From an uncultured Treponema sp. (GTDB taxonomy: Bacteria; Spirochaetota; Spirochaetia; Treponematales; Treponemataceae): 64,000 bases of DNA. Numbering within the stretch: the stretch's first letter is position 1; every line of letters starts with the position of its first letter. The DNA is taken from assembly GCA_937891125.1 (NCBI GenBank), contig CALAEZ010000009.1, positions 1 through 64,000 on the forward strand, written 5' to 3'. A model generated the notes under the pieces. That model saw nothing but the letters and a program-made list of their open reading frames with translations, did no database searches and had not been told where the DNA came from. The position numbers and the translations under genes are program-made. Shown here one piece after another: positions 39,285 through 47,425 of this stretch.

Positions 39285-40178
39285 ATGTCCATAAAAGCTA
39301 AACCAACTGTGCAGGATATTCTTGCACGTTTTAATTCTGCAATGAAAACAGCAGAAGAGGCACAACAGCTTCAGGATGACGGGTTGCTTTCTGACCCTCA
39401 GTCAAACGACAAGGATGCCGAAGTAGGCAAAGAAGAAGCTGCCCCTGCGCCAGCTGATGATGTGGAAGAACTTGACAAGGATAAGGAACGCGGTGAAGAC
39501 GCCGGGCAAGTGCTCGGAGCCATTGCTAAGGAAGCTGCCGAGGCGCACTACGACGCCTTAAAGAAGGAGGCCGCTGTATTTGGCGAAATTTTTGCCAAGG
39601 CGGCAGTAGACCAGATGAATAAGCTGGCGGCAGAGTATGATGAACAGATGCAAAAGCAGTCATCCGAGCAGGAAGCCATGTATTTTGGCAGGTTGTGCAA
39701 GCAAGCTGCTGAAGAAGCCTATGTGAATACGTTGCAGGCCATGCAGCCAGGCCTGGTTGACGAGCTTGGAAACCCCATTGCTCTTCCAGCTGAATCTGTA
39801 CCAGCAGAAGAATTGCCTGTGGCATCGGTTCCAGTAGAAGCAACCACAGCGGAAGCAGCTCCAGAAGCAACACTTGGCGACGCTGCCGATGCCGTGACCA
39901 CCTCTGCCCAGGCCGCGCTTGAAGCCGCTCGCGCTGCGACTGCGCTGACCAAGGCCATCCAGGAACAGGATGAAGGTCCAGAAGAGGATGCCGCGCCTGC
40001 TGACTTGCAGGAAGAAGACGAGCCCGTGTACGACCCCGAAGCCGCGCAGGAAGCGTATGACAACACCATGTCATACTTGCAGCAGCCGCAGATGCAGCCT
40101 CAGCCGCAGGCCGGTTACGACCCTGTTGCTGAGCAGGCTTATGCCAACACCATGGCCGCCATGCAGGGGCAGGGATAA
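39285..40178 (+). CDS. Scaffold-like head protein, 297 aa
   Basis: Very acidic, Ala/Glu/Gln-rich helical protein between the prohead protease and the capsid genes, the usual place for a scaffold. MKTAEEAQQL near the N-terminus carries the recurrent tripeptide. The middle holds a long Ala/Pro/Val/Glu stretch and the end a duplicated tetrad: YDPEAAQEAYDNTMSYLQ and YDPVAEQAYANTMAAMQ. No sequence family recognised; the assignment rests on composition and position. Confidence 0.6.
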   Translation: MSIKAKPTVQDILARFNSAMKTAEEAQQLQDDGLLSDPQSNDKDAEVGKEEAAPAPADDVEELDKDKERGEDAGQVLGAIAKEAAEAHYDALKKEAAVFGEIFAKAAVDQMNKLAAEYDEQMQKQSSEQEAMYFGRLCKQAAEEAYVNTLQAMQPGLVDELGNPIALPAESVPAEELPVASVPVEATTAEAAPEATLGDAADAVTTSAQAALEAARAATALTKAIQEQDEGPEEDAAPADLQEEDEPVYDPEAAQEAYDNTMSYLQQPQMQPQPQAGYDPVAEQAYANTMAAMQGQG

Positions 40179-40181
40179 CCC

Positions 40182-40337
40182 ATGAACATCGACGCCTTCA
40201 AGCAAGAGCTGCGCAAAGTAGCCGCAGAGCTGCGCGAGCAGGCGGAAAAGCTGCGCAGGCAAGAGCGCATGGAAAAGCGCGCAAGCTACCATGTGGATAT
40301 TGAGGCGCTCAAGAGGCTCATCCATGGAAAAGCGTGA
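40182..40337 (+). CDS. Small coiled-coil protein, 51 aa
   Basis: Reads MNIDAFKQELRKVAAELREQ and is wholly charged helix. Shares the KLRxxxxELRE pattern with the next frame at 40324, which it overlaps by 14 nt, so a tandem duplication is likely. Probably assists head assembly. Confidence 0.6.
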   Translation: MNIDAFKQELRKVAAELREQAEKLRRQERMEKRASYHVDIEALKRLIHGKA

Positions 40338-40476
40338 AGCCGCCAGGCAGGCTGCGGAAAAGCTGCGCAAGGCAGCCGCAGAGCTGCGCGAGGCGCGCCT
40401 TGAAAAAAAGGCCGCCGTTCAGCTCGACACGCAGCGCGTGCTCGATTTCCTTCGTTTCTTCGGAGGCAGGCAATGA
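40324..40476 (+). CDS. Small coiled-coil protein, 50 aa
   Basis: MEKREAARQAAEKLRKAAAE followed by LRFFGGRQ; paralogue of the 40182 product. It overlaps the next gene by 4 nt (ATGA). Confidence 0.6.
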   Translation: MEKREAARQAAEKLRKAAAELREARLEKKAAVQLDTQRVLDFLRFFGGRQ

Positions 40477-40664
40477 TTAAAAAAGCAAGCGAAATGGCCG
40501 ATCACCTTGAGAAGCTCGCTTCTGAGTTTGAGGCCATGGCTGATAATGTTAAAGAAACTAAACAAACAAAAACCGCGTCTGATTACACGGACTTTGGCTC
40601 TCTCGACAATTCTGTTGCCAGGGGCAGCAGCGAAGAAGCATTCGTTTCGTGGATAACCGGGTAG
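40473..40664 (+). CDS. Small head-region protein with KTAS site, 63 aa
   Basis: Helical first half (MIKKASEMADHLEKLASEFE), then TKTASDYTDFGSLD and an aromatic end. Contains three Lys-x-Ala-Ser or Lys-Ala-Ser sites in 63 residues, the densest in the window. Third member of a coupled run of tiny proteins in front of the decoration and capsid genes. Confidence 0.6.
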   Translation: MIKKASEMADHLEKLASEFEAMADNVKETKQTKTASDYTDFGSLDNSVARGSSEEAFVSWITG

Positions 40665-40684
40665 CGGTACCAAAGGATTGAACC

Positions 40685-41068
40685 ATGTATCAGATCCGTA
40701 AGGGTTGGCCCTCCAACGGGGCTATTGATGAAGTGTTCCAGGCGGATACCGGCGAAACGCTTGCCGAAGGGATGATCGTCGCCGTCAAGCAGCACAAGGC
40801 TACTGTCGCGGCTACCAATGCTGGCACCGCTTCCCTGGCTTTTGTCATCGGACACGAAGCCCAGCGCAATACCTGGACCGGCCTTTTGAGCCAGTGCGTC
40901 ATCGAGTGCGATGCAGACCACTACAAAGACACCGATACATATGCTGCCGGTGACTACGTGACTGTTACCAATGGCAAGTTTGCCAAAGGAACCTCGGACA
41001 ATGCCGTTGGCCGTGTCCTTGCCTACGACGCCCCCATGCTGCGCGTGCTGTGGTACGAATCCAAGTAA
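40685..41068 (+). CDS. Putative capsid decoration / head-stabilising protein, 127 aa
   Basis: Compact beta-rich protein (DTGETLAEGMIVAVKQHKAT, AYDAPMLRVLWYESK) directly before the major capsid gene, with codon use shifted to preferred codons as in the capsid gene, which suggests high expression. Position and fold type are those of capsid decoration proteins. No definite family. Confidence 0.6.
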   Translation: MYQIRKGWPSNGAIDEVFQADTGETLAEGMIVAVKQHKATVAATNAGTASLAFVIGHEAQRNTWTGLLSQCVIECDADHYKDTDTYAAGDYVTVTNGKFAKGTSDNAVGRVLAYDAPMLRVLWYESK

Positions 41069-41088
41069 GTGATGCGAGGTAATTAGAT

Positions 41089-42039
41089 ATGTCCCTTTAT
41101 GAAAGCACCAATGTGAGCACCGAGCTCATCAATACCGCATTTTGCGATAAAGTGTTCAGCGGCCAGATCAAGGAAGCTCAGGACAACGCTTCTGCGTACA
41201 TCCGCGAAAAGCTGTACGAAAATGGCATCCTTCGCCGCCTGTTTGAGTCCCGCACCGTGACAGCCGACGAACTTGATCCTCTCCTGGAGAGCGACCAGCC
41301 GTCCATCATCTGCGAGATCGAACCCACCGCCGCTTCCGCCACTTTTGTGCCGTGGAAGGGCACCGGCGAACGCCGCTACTACAATGGACGCCGCTTCCGC
41401 GTGCCGTTTGGCAAGGTCGAAGCCGAGCGCACCACGAAGAGTAAGTTCGAGCTCATGACGATCCGCATGCCCATTCAGGACTGGATCAAGGAAAACCAGG
41501 TCAAGGCCATCCAGCAGGAAGAAGACCAGCTCTTCATCGACACCATTGCTGATATCCTCACCAAAAACGCCACTGACGTAAGCAACAACGTTGCCGGCGT
41601 TCTTCCGCAGAACCTCGCCATCACCCTTGGCAGCGGCACGAGCTTCAAGGACGCCTTTGTCGAAGGCACCAAGGCCATGACCAAGCTTCGCCTGCCCATG
41701 GGCAAGGTGCTCATGCATGCCAACACCTTTGCTGACTCGCTGAAGCTGAAGACCGACGAGATCGGCCACGTCCCGCAGGAAGACCGCTTCCGCCGCGGCC
41801 TCGAAGGCGAGGAGACCTTCCTCGGCTTCCCGGTCGTGACCACCATCAAGGACGACCTTGTCAAGGAAAACGAGCTGTACTTCTTCACCACGCAGGATTA
41901 CTTCTGCAAGTACTTCTACCTGCAGGATGCCACCCTGTTCCTGAAGACCGAAGCAGACATGATCCACTTCCACACCTACGAAGCCCCAGGCTTTGGCATT
42001 GGCAACACCAAGGGCGTTGTCAAGGTCACGCTCTCTTGA
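41089..42039 (+). CDS. Major capsid protein, HK97-like fold
   Basis: 316 aa. The N-terminal arm is helical (NTAFCDKVFSGQIKEAQDNA), then a beta/E-loop-like part (GTGERRYYNGRRFRVPFGKV, KSKFELMTIRMP), a spine helix region (EDQLFIDTIADILT) and an A-domain end with LRLPMGKVLMHANTFADSLK, GEETFLGFPVVTTIKDDLV and ELYFFTTQDYFCKYFYLQDA, the style of HK97-type capsid proteins. Strong GC-ending codon bias suggests very high expression. Just after its TGA the same frame reopens (see 42061). Confidence 0.8.
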   Translation: MSLYESTNVSTELINTAFCDKVFSGQIKEAQDNASAYIREKLYENGILRRLFESRTVTADELDPLLESDQPSIICEIEPTAASATFVPWKGTGERRYYNGRRFRVPFGKVEAERTTKSKFELMTIRMPIQDWIKENQVKAIQQEEDQLFIDTIADILTKNATDVSNNVAGVLPQNLAITLGSGTSFKDAFVEGTKAMTKLRLPMGKVLMHANTFADSLKLKTDEIGHVPQEDRFRRGLEGEETFLGFPVVTTIKDDLVKENELYFFTTQDYFCKYFYLQDATLFLKTEADMIHFHTYEAPGFGIGNTKGVVKVTLS

Positions 42040-42060
42040 AACACGTCCCCGTCTGGGTAA

Positions 42061-42180
42061 GGCACGGACTCCGGGTCTGGTTCTGGCGGCTCAGGTGAAG
42101 AGCCTGCAGGTGGCGGAGGACCGGTGGTTGAAGCCGGCGGAGATCCGGTAGTTGAAGATGAGGTAGACGACGGCTTCTAG
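42061..42180 (+). pseudogene. In-frame Gly/Ser/acidic tail after the capsid stop
   Basis: In the capsid reading frame, past a TGA (42037) and a TAA (42058), 39 codons stay open and read GTDSGSGSGGSGEEPAGGGG, then PVVEAGGDPVVEDEVDDGF before TAG. The composition is that of a protein linker and not random. I read it as the remains of a longer capsid C-terminus. Confidence 0.4.
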
Positions 42181-42208
42181 TTTTTCGCAAGACTAAGTGA
42201 CAAACATG

Positions 42209-42243
42209 AGGCGGACAGCAGAGCAAAAGCTGCCCGCCTTTTC
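42209..42243 (+). terminator. Rho-independent terminator
   Basis: Stem AGGCGGACAGC / GCTGCCCGCCT with one mismatch, followed by TTTT; ends the capsid operon. Confidence 0.8.
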
Positions 42244-42265
42244 TATGCTTTTAGCGCGCATCAGC

Positions 42266-42274
42266 CAATATTTA
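42266..42274 (+). promoter_or_regulatory. Late-promoter-like motif CAATATTTA
   Basis: 29 nt before the ATG at 42304, 22 nt after the terminator. Confidence 0.6.
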
Positions 42275-42303
42275 TTTGAATTTTCTGTTCAAAAGGATTT
42301 GCC

Positions 42304-42645
42304 ATGAAAGTAAAGAACATATCTGGGCAGATGCTCATCGTCGGGCGTTTCCGCGTGGCGCCCGGCAATTTTTTCCCGGGCGTGCCTTTTACAGCCGAGG
42401 AGCGCAAAGGCGTTGAGCGCCTTTCCGCCATAAAGCTGGTGTCTGTCATTGAGGACGAAAAGCCCGCGGCGTACACGGCTCAGCCAAAGCCTATCGCACC
42501 TGCAGAAGCTGTTGCAGAAGCCAAGGCAGAAGTCCCAGCGGAAGCCCCAGTGGAAGAAAAAGCTGGCGCCATTGCCGAAGAGCAGGCAGCCGAAGCTCCT
42601 GCCGAGGAAAAGGCAGCCTCTTCGCGCCGCCGCCGCCGCGGATAG
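42304..42645 (+). CDS. Head-neck region small protein, 113 aa
   Basis: N-terminal beta domain of about 60 residues (MKVKNISGQMLIVGRFRVAP, GNFFPGVPF) followed by a long Ala/Glu/Lys linker and a basic SSRRRRRG end. The front part resembles small capsid-associated domains; the function is unknown. First gene of the neck operon. Confidence 0.65.
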   Translation: MKVKNISGQMLIVGRFRVAPGNFFPGVPFTAEERKGVERLSAIKLVSVIEDEKPAAYTAQPKPIAPAEAVAEAKAEVPAEAPVEEKAGAIAEEQAAEAPAEEKAASSRRRRRG

Positions 42646-42651
42646 TGTGCC

Positions 42652-43098
42652 ATGTCCCTAACCATAGATGATGTGCGCACGTACTGCAAGGACATCGAGC
42701 CCCTCAACGTTTTGCTGAGAGGCAAGCTTCAGTCGTCTGACGAGCTCATCATGCTGGCCATGCGATTGGCGACGAACGACTACAACCTCGTTCCGCCGCT
42801 GACAAACGTGTCCGTAGATTCGTTCCCGTCAGACACCATGTTCATGTACGGCATACTGCATCACTTGTGCAATGCTGAGGCTGAGCGCCAGCTGCGCAAC
42901 AATGTCAATTACAGCGCCCAAGGCCTGAACGCAGGCATCGACGACAAGTTTGAGCAGTACAACAGGCTTGCCGCGTACTACAAGCAGCTGTTCGACCAGA
43001 AGGTGACGGAAAACAAGACATATCAGAACATGGACCGGGCATGGGGAGGATCGGCGTCGCCGTATGCCTGCATCAACGAGTACAACTACCGCAGCTAA
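42652..43098 (+). CDS. Putative head-completion / connector protein, 148 aa
   Basis: Helical protein (IDDVRTYCKDIEPLNVLLRG, MFMYGILHHLCNAEAERQLR) with the size and place of a head-tail adaptor between capsid and neck genes. I cannot match it to a named family by eye. Confidence 0.6.
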   Translation: MSLTIDDVRTYCKDIEPLNVLLRGKLQSSDELIMLAMRLATNDYNLVPPLTNVSVDSFPSDTMFMYGILHHLCNAEAERQLRNNVNYSAQGLNAGIDDKFEQYNRLAAYYKQLFDQKVTENKTYQNMDRAWGGSASPYACINEYNYRS

Positions 43099-43119
43099 CC
43101 TGCTGCCGGGTAAAGCGCA

Positions 43120-43698
43120 ATGCCTACCAACGTGCTGAAATACGGCCCTGCAGGGCCTGACGATTCCATACACGATTACACTCGGTTTGGAACGCATGAG
43201 CATTTGCTCGGCTATGCTGACAAGATAAAGGCAGACCTGGTAAATGCCGCGTCGCTGTATAACGGCAAGGAAATTACGCTGTACAAGCTGACAGGCACGC
43301 ACCGCTGCCCCAAGTGCACAAACACGATCACCGGCGAGATCCTCGTGTCCAATTGCCGCGAGTGCCACGGCACGGGCAAGGTTGACGCATGGACGCAGGT
43401 CGGAGACTTCTGGGCGTACATAGATTTTGGCCCGGAGTATAACATTCCGCAGCTCATCGGCAATACGGTGAACAACGGGCAGGACAGGGAGACGTTTATC
43501 ATCATTGGCGCTCCCCTGATCAAGGATCAGGATTTTCTCGTTGTCAAAGAGACGCAGGAAATCCATAAGATTTACAATGTCGAGCCCAAGATCATAGCCA
43601 TGGGCGGCATCGTTGTGGCGCAGGCCGCAACGACATCGAAAATAGAAGACGGGAGCCCTGAGTACAGGGTGCTGGACTTAGAAAATGCAGGACAATAA
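43120..43698 (+). CDS. Neck protein with CxxC zinc ribbon, 192 aa
   Basis: Contains HRCPKCTNTITGEILVSNCR, then ECHGTGK, a DnaJ-style pair of CxxC motifs likely to bind zinc, followed by a beta-rich domain (VGDFWAYIDFGPEYN). Its end overlaps the next start by 14 nt. The location before tail completion and sheath genes suggests a neck or connector role. Confidence 0.65.
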   Translation: MPTNVLKYGPAGPDDSIHDYTRFGTHEHLLGYADKIKADLVNAASLYNGKEITLYKLTGTHRCPKCTNTITGEILVSNCRECHGTGKVDAWTQVGDFWAYIDFGPEYNIPQLIGNTVNNGQDRETFIIIGAPLIKDQDFLVVKETQEIHKIYNVEPKIIAMGGIVVAQAATTSKIEDGSPEYRVLDLENAGQ

Positions 43699-44368
43699 GC
43701 AGCTTGCGCAGCCGAGCGTCATCAACAGCGTGCCCAAAGGCCATCGCCTGCCAATTGGCTCGCAGTTTGTTCCGTATGAAAGTCCGGCGCATGTGACAGA
43801 GCTTGTCCTTGTGCTGGTAAAGGAGCTTTTCCGCTCCCTGCCCGAAGGGCATCCGTACAGGTTTACCGATGACTACAATACTACTGGCTTGCTTGTTGAT
43901 ACGTCGTATAACAAGGCGTCCGAAATCTGGGGCAAAAAGCCCATAGTCACGATTTCGCGGGGCATGCAGAATGCCGGCGTGCTCGTGCTTGGCGACATGG
44001 CCACGATGAACATGCCACTCAATTCCCACATGGCGTCCAACCTTGTCACGGCGTCTACAGAAGTTCACGTCGTGTCCAAGAGCAGGGCAGAAACCGAGAT
44101 AATTGCCGAGCGCGTTTTTGCTGCGCTGATGATGCTGCGCACGCACGGCAAAAAGCTGCTGGGCGTGCACATGATAAGCAATCTCAGCATGTCCAATCCG
44201 CAGCCTCTTGAGCAGGACGACCAGATGTACGACGTCTCCATAACAATGCAGTACTACATGCAGTACCTGTGGGAAGACGCCGTGCCCGTGACGCTTTTGC
44301 AGAGCATAGGCCTGCATGTCAACAAGGTTGCAAGCATTGGCGCTCATATGAACGCTGCCAGGGCGTGA
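43685..44368 (+). CDS. Tail completion / neck protein, 227 aa
   Basis: Beta-rich protein with VTELVLVLVKELFRSLPEGH, GVLVLGDMATMNMPLNSHMA and STEVHVVSKSRAETEIIAER, resembling tail-terminator-type proteins that sit directly before the sheath gene. Assignment by position and size. Confidence 0.6.
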   Translation: MQDNKQLAQPSVINSVPKGHRLPIGSQFVPYESPAHVTELVLVLVKELFRSLPEGHPYRFTDDYNTTGLLVDTSYNKASEIWGKKPIVTISRGMQNAGVLVLGDMATMNMPLNSHMASNLVTASTEVHVVSKSRAETEIIAERVFAALMMLRTHGKKLLGVHMISNLSMSNPQPLEQDDQMYDVSITMQYYMQYLWEDAVPVTLLQSIGLHVNKVASIGAHMNAARA

Positions 44369-44387
44369 AGTGCCTGCATTGTGATTT

Positions 44388-44397
44388 GCAATATTTA
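44388..44397 (+). promoter_or_regulatory. Late-promoter-like motif GCAATATTTA
   Basis: Exact consensus, 38 nt before the tail-sheath ATG. Confidence 0.6.
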
Positions 44398-44435
44398 GGA
44401 TAAAGACAATAACAACTAACCTGAGGTTTATTGCC

Positions 44436-46583
44436 ATGGCATATATTGAACCATTGGTTATGGTGTATCAGGAATACGAAAGCCTGAGCACCACAACCCA
44501 GACTGCCCAGCTTCCCGCCTGCATCATCGGCCCGTGCTACCAGATCGTTGATGCTGACGAGGACGAAGCTCTTGCAAACATTGCTGGCGGATATGTCGTG
44601 TCCGGACTTACCGGAGTTGCCATACCCAATGTGGCTGCCGGAGCCGTCATTGACGAGAGCAGCATGCAGTTCCGCTTTAAAAATCCGCGCGTGCAGCTTG
44701 CAGCGGACATGAGCATAGCAGAAGCTACACTAAACGAGATCAAGCCCGCAGCGGAATCCTTGATAGGCACCATTGCTGTTGGCGACATCATCAAGTTTTC
44801 CGGATACGACAGCGAATGGCGTGTTTACAGCGTAGACTCCACTAAAAAAACGTTCCTTGTGAACATGGAAGTTCCCGGCGTCACCGTAAATAGGTACATA
44901 GCGTTCTCAGCTGCCGATTATGCTGCAAATGCCGAGGCCGGGCTGTTCAAGCTCAACGGCGTCGTGTGGCGCAAGGTTACCGCGGACTCGGACAACAACA
45001 GGTACTCGGTTGAGCGCAACGCCGATCAGTCTGCCACTGCCGTGGACGTGAATAGCAAAGGCACGCTCTCCGTTGAATACATTGTCAACACCTCGCTCAA
45101 GTTTTCTGTCGAGAGGCAGGTCGACGAGTTCACGCTGTCTTTGGAAGACGCCCATGTTACAGCGGATATTTCAAGCTACAAGTTTTCCGCAAGCGGCATA
45201 ACCGCAGCGGTTAATGGCACGGATTACCCTGTTACGCAGGCAGAGCTCTATGTTGGTTACCGCGCACTTCGCCAGGACTTGTCCAGCATCGGCGTGGCAT
45301 ATACCGTGGACGAGATCAAGGCCAGCCTTGGCAAGATTGATCCTCGCAACCCGCTCGCCTTTGGCGTCAACATCGCTCTTGCCAACGCGTCTGACACGGG
45401 CATTTACTATGTTGGCGTGGACAGCGATGATACCGAAGGCTATACGGCTGCTAAGGACAAGCTCGAAACGTACAGCCCGCTGTACGCTATCGCGCCCCTT
45501 ACGCAGGACGTGGGCATTCTCAACATATTCAAGCTCCATGCCGTGTCCATGTCTGAGGCTGAGGCCGGCCAGTGGCGAATCGTAATAGGCAATACTGCCC
45601 TTCCGACCGAGGTCGTGCTTGCCGAGAGCAACACGGACAGCTCGGTTGGCACTGTGCATAAAGGCACGCTTGCTGCCGACGGCGACGGCGACCTGTGCTG
45701 GCTCAAGGACGCATACGGCAACTTCCTGTCATCTTCCTGCGATTCAGGCGATACGCTTGTTATCCGCAAGATTGATGAAGAAAATGATGTCGTGTACGAG
45801 AATTCGTTTACCGTAGAGAGTGTCCCGACCGACGACATCATTATCGTGCTGCAAAACGCAGACTTTGGCGACGTTGCCAACAGCCCTTACGCTGCAGGCG
45901 ATGTTGTTGAATACAAGGTTGTCCACAAGTACAACAAGGAAGGTCAGGCAAAGGCCATTGCCGCGGCATCCGAGGCATTCGGGAGCCGCCGCTTTGTGCA
46001 TGTATGGCCTGACATTTGCGTTGTTGATGGCAAAGAGCTTCCCGGATACTACCTGTGCTGCGCCGTTGCTGGGGCAATTTCTTCGCTGCAGCCGCACTAT
46101 GGTCTGACAAGGCTGTCCATTGCCGGCATCGAAGCTGTCAAGCATTCCGGCGACATGTTCAACCGTTCGCAGTTGAACACCATTGCCGGCGGAGGCACGT
46201 TTATCTTCGTGCAGGACGTTCCAACAGCTGCTCCGTACATCCGCCATCAGCTTACCACCGAGTATGGCACCGTCGAGTTCCAGGAAGTTTCCTTCGTGAA
46301 GAACTTTGACTACGTATGCTACATACTCAAGGATGTGCTGCAGCAATACATTGGCAGATGGAACATCACTCCCTCTACGATAGCTGCGGTTGAAGATTCT
46401 ATTTCTGCAGTGCTCGCATCGCAGATGTCTGTAAGCTACCCGATGATTGGCAGCCCGGTGCTAGGGTTTTCCGATGTTCATGCGGAACAGAGTGAGTTTT
46501 CTAAGGACCGTGTCGAAGCGTACTGCAATGTGACATTCCCTTACCCGCTGAACACCTTGGCGGTTCACGTCATCAGCGAATAA
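44436..46583 (+). CDS. Tail sheath protein, 715 aa
   Basis: The C-terminal 150 residues carry the sheath pattern: FVQDVPTAAPYIRHQLTTEY (the VRxxTT element), VSFVKNFDYVCYILKDVLQQ, YIGRWNITPSTIAAVEDSIS and an end with VEAYCNVTFPYPLNTLAVHV. The N-terminus LVMVYQEYESLSTTTQTAQL and PACIIGPCYQIV is also sheath-like. It is larger than T4-type minimal sheaths, with inserted beta domains in the middle. It contracts around the 46599 tube during infection. Confidence 0.88.
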   Translation: MAYIEPLVMVYQEYESLSTTTQTAQLPACIIGPCYQIVDADEDEALANIAGGYVVSGLTGVAIPNVAAGAVIDESSMQFRFKNPRVQLAADMSIAEATLNEIKPAAESLIGTIAVGDIIKFSGYDSEWRVYSVDSTKKTFLVNMEVPGVTVNRYIAFSAADYAANAEAGLFKLNGVVWRKVTADSDNNRYSVERNADQSATAVDVNSKGTLSVEYIVNTSLKFSVERQVDEFTLSLEDAHVTADISSYKFSASGITAAVNGTDYPVTQAELYVGYRALRQDLSSIGVAYTVDEIKASLGKIDPRNPLAFGVNIALANASDTGIYYVGVDSDDTEGYTAAKDKLETYSPLYAIAPLTQDVGILNIFKLHAVSMSEAEAGQWRIVIGNTALPTEVVLAESNTDSSVGTVHKGTLAADGDGDLCWLKDAYGNFLSSSCDSGDTLVIRKIDEENDVVYENSFTVESVPTDDIIIVLQNADFGDVANSPYAAGDVVEYKVVHKYNKEGQAKAIAAASEAFGSRRFVHVWPDICVVDGKELPGYYLCCAVAGAISSLQPHYGLTRLSIAGIEAVKHSGDMFNRSQLNTIAGGGTFIFVQDVPTAAPYIRHQLTTEYGTVEFQEVSFVKNFDYVCYILKDVLQQYIGRWNITPSTIAAVEDSISAVLASQMSVSYPMIGSPVLGFSDVHAEQSEFSKDRVEAYCNVTFPYPLNTLAVHVISE

Positions 46584-46598
46584 TAGGAGGAATATGAC

Positions 46599-47327
46599 AT
46601 GGCTAACTATACAATATACGATGCAACTAACAGTAAGTTGAATGTTACCTCGAGCGAAAGTAATTGGTATCAACGATATAAAGAAGCCTTTATCGAACAG
46701 TCGCATGACTTTTCGCAGCTTAGTTTATTGCTCCCGGATGACTGCCTGGTTATGGCGGGACCTCCGAGACGGCCGTTGTGGCAAAGTAGCGAGGGCAAGT
46801 GCGCAGTAGGTTTTGTCAATACGTTGTCGGTAACGCAGCAAAGCAGTGTTCAGCCGTTAAAGGCACTTGGTTCCAGGCGTCATATTTTTGCAAAGACAAA
46901 CCAGCCTGCACAGATAACGATGCGTCGCGCCATGTTTACTCGCGGAACGCTCATGTATACCATATACAGCAACATAGATGCGTCGGCAGGCGCTGTTACC
47001 AAGAAGAACCAGTCGCTCCTTGCTGGAGACATAAGCACAATTTCCGGTATAGAGAATGGCACTGGGTATATGTATACAAACCTAGAAGAAGATTTGTACC
47101 GCATACCTTTTGGGCTGCGCATAATGCTTGCAAGTCCTACAATTTTGGCGAATGAGACAGCTGCCCCGTCCATTCTTGCGGAGGGATGCACTTTTGCCAA
47201 CCACAATATGACTGTTACGGCAGGTGAAGCCGTAATTTTTGAAGATGTCACGATTTATGCGGACCGCATAGTTGGCTGGCAAGCTGGCACAAACTTGTCC
47301 ACAGAAAAAGCCAACAAAGGGTGGTAA
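46599..47327 (+). CDS. Tail tube protein, 242 aa
   Basis: Follows the sheath by 15 nt and is closed by a terminator, as expected for sheath-tube pairs. Beta-rich (SVQPLKALGSRRHIFAKTNQ, RAMFTRGTLMYTIYSN) with an end ENVTIYADRIV-like strand (VTIYADRIVGWQAG). Tube monomers usually have such a beta-sandwich. Assignment mainly from position and composition. Confidence 0.72.
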   Translation: MANYTIYDATNSKLNVTSSESNWYQRYKEAFIEQSHDFSQLSLLLPDDCLVMAGPPRRPLWQSSEGKCAVGFVNTLSVTQQSSVQPLKALGSRRHIFAKTNQPAQITMRRAMFTRGTLMYTIYSNIDASAGAVTKKNQSLLAGDISTISGIENGTGYMYTNLEEDLYRIPFGLRIMLASPTILANETAAPSILAEGCTFANHNMTVTAGEAVIFEDVTIYADRIVGWQAGTNLSTEKANKGW

Positions 47328-47363
47328 TAATTTATCAACGTATAAAAAAACAAGTACACATAT

Positions 47364-47399
47364 GCTCCGGAGCCAATAATGTTCCGGAGCTGTTTTTTA
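47364..47399 (+). terminator. Rho-independent terminator after the tube gene
   Basis: Stem GCTCCGGA / TCCGGAGC and T-run. Probably sets the tube-to-spike expression ratio. Confidence 0.88.
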
Positions 47400-47413
47400 T
47401 CAGCGGCAAAACA

Positions 47414-47422
47414 CAATATTTA
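47414..47422 (+). promoter_or_regulatory. CAATATTTA motif abutting a start codon
   Basis: Followed by GGC and the ATG at 47426. The same arrangement, GCAATCTTTAGGCATG, occurs at 60316, so it may be a leader or leaderless-start element. Confidence 0.45.
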
Positions 47423-47425
47423 GGC

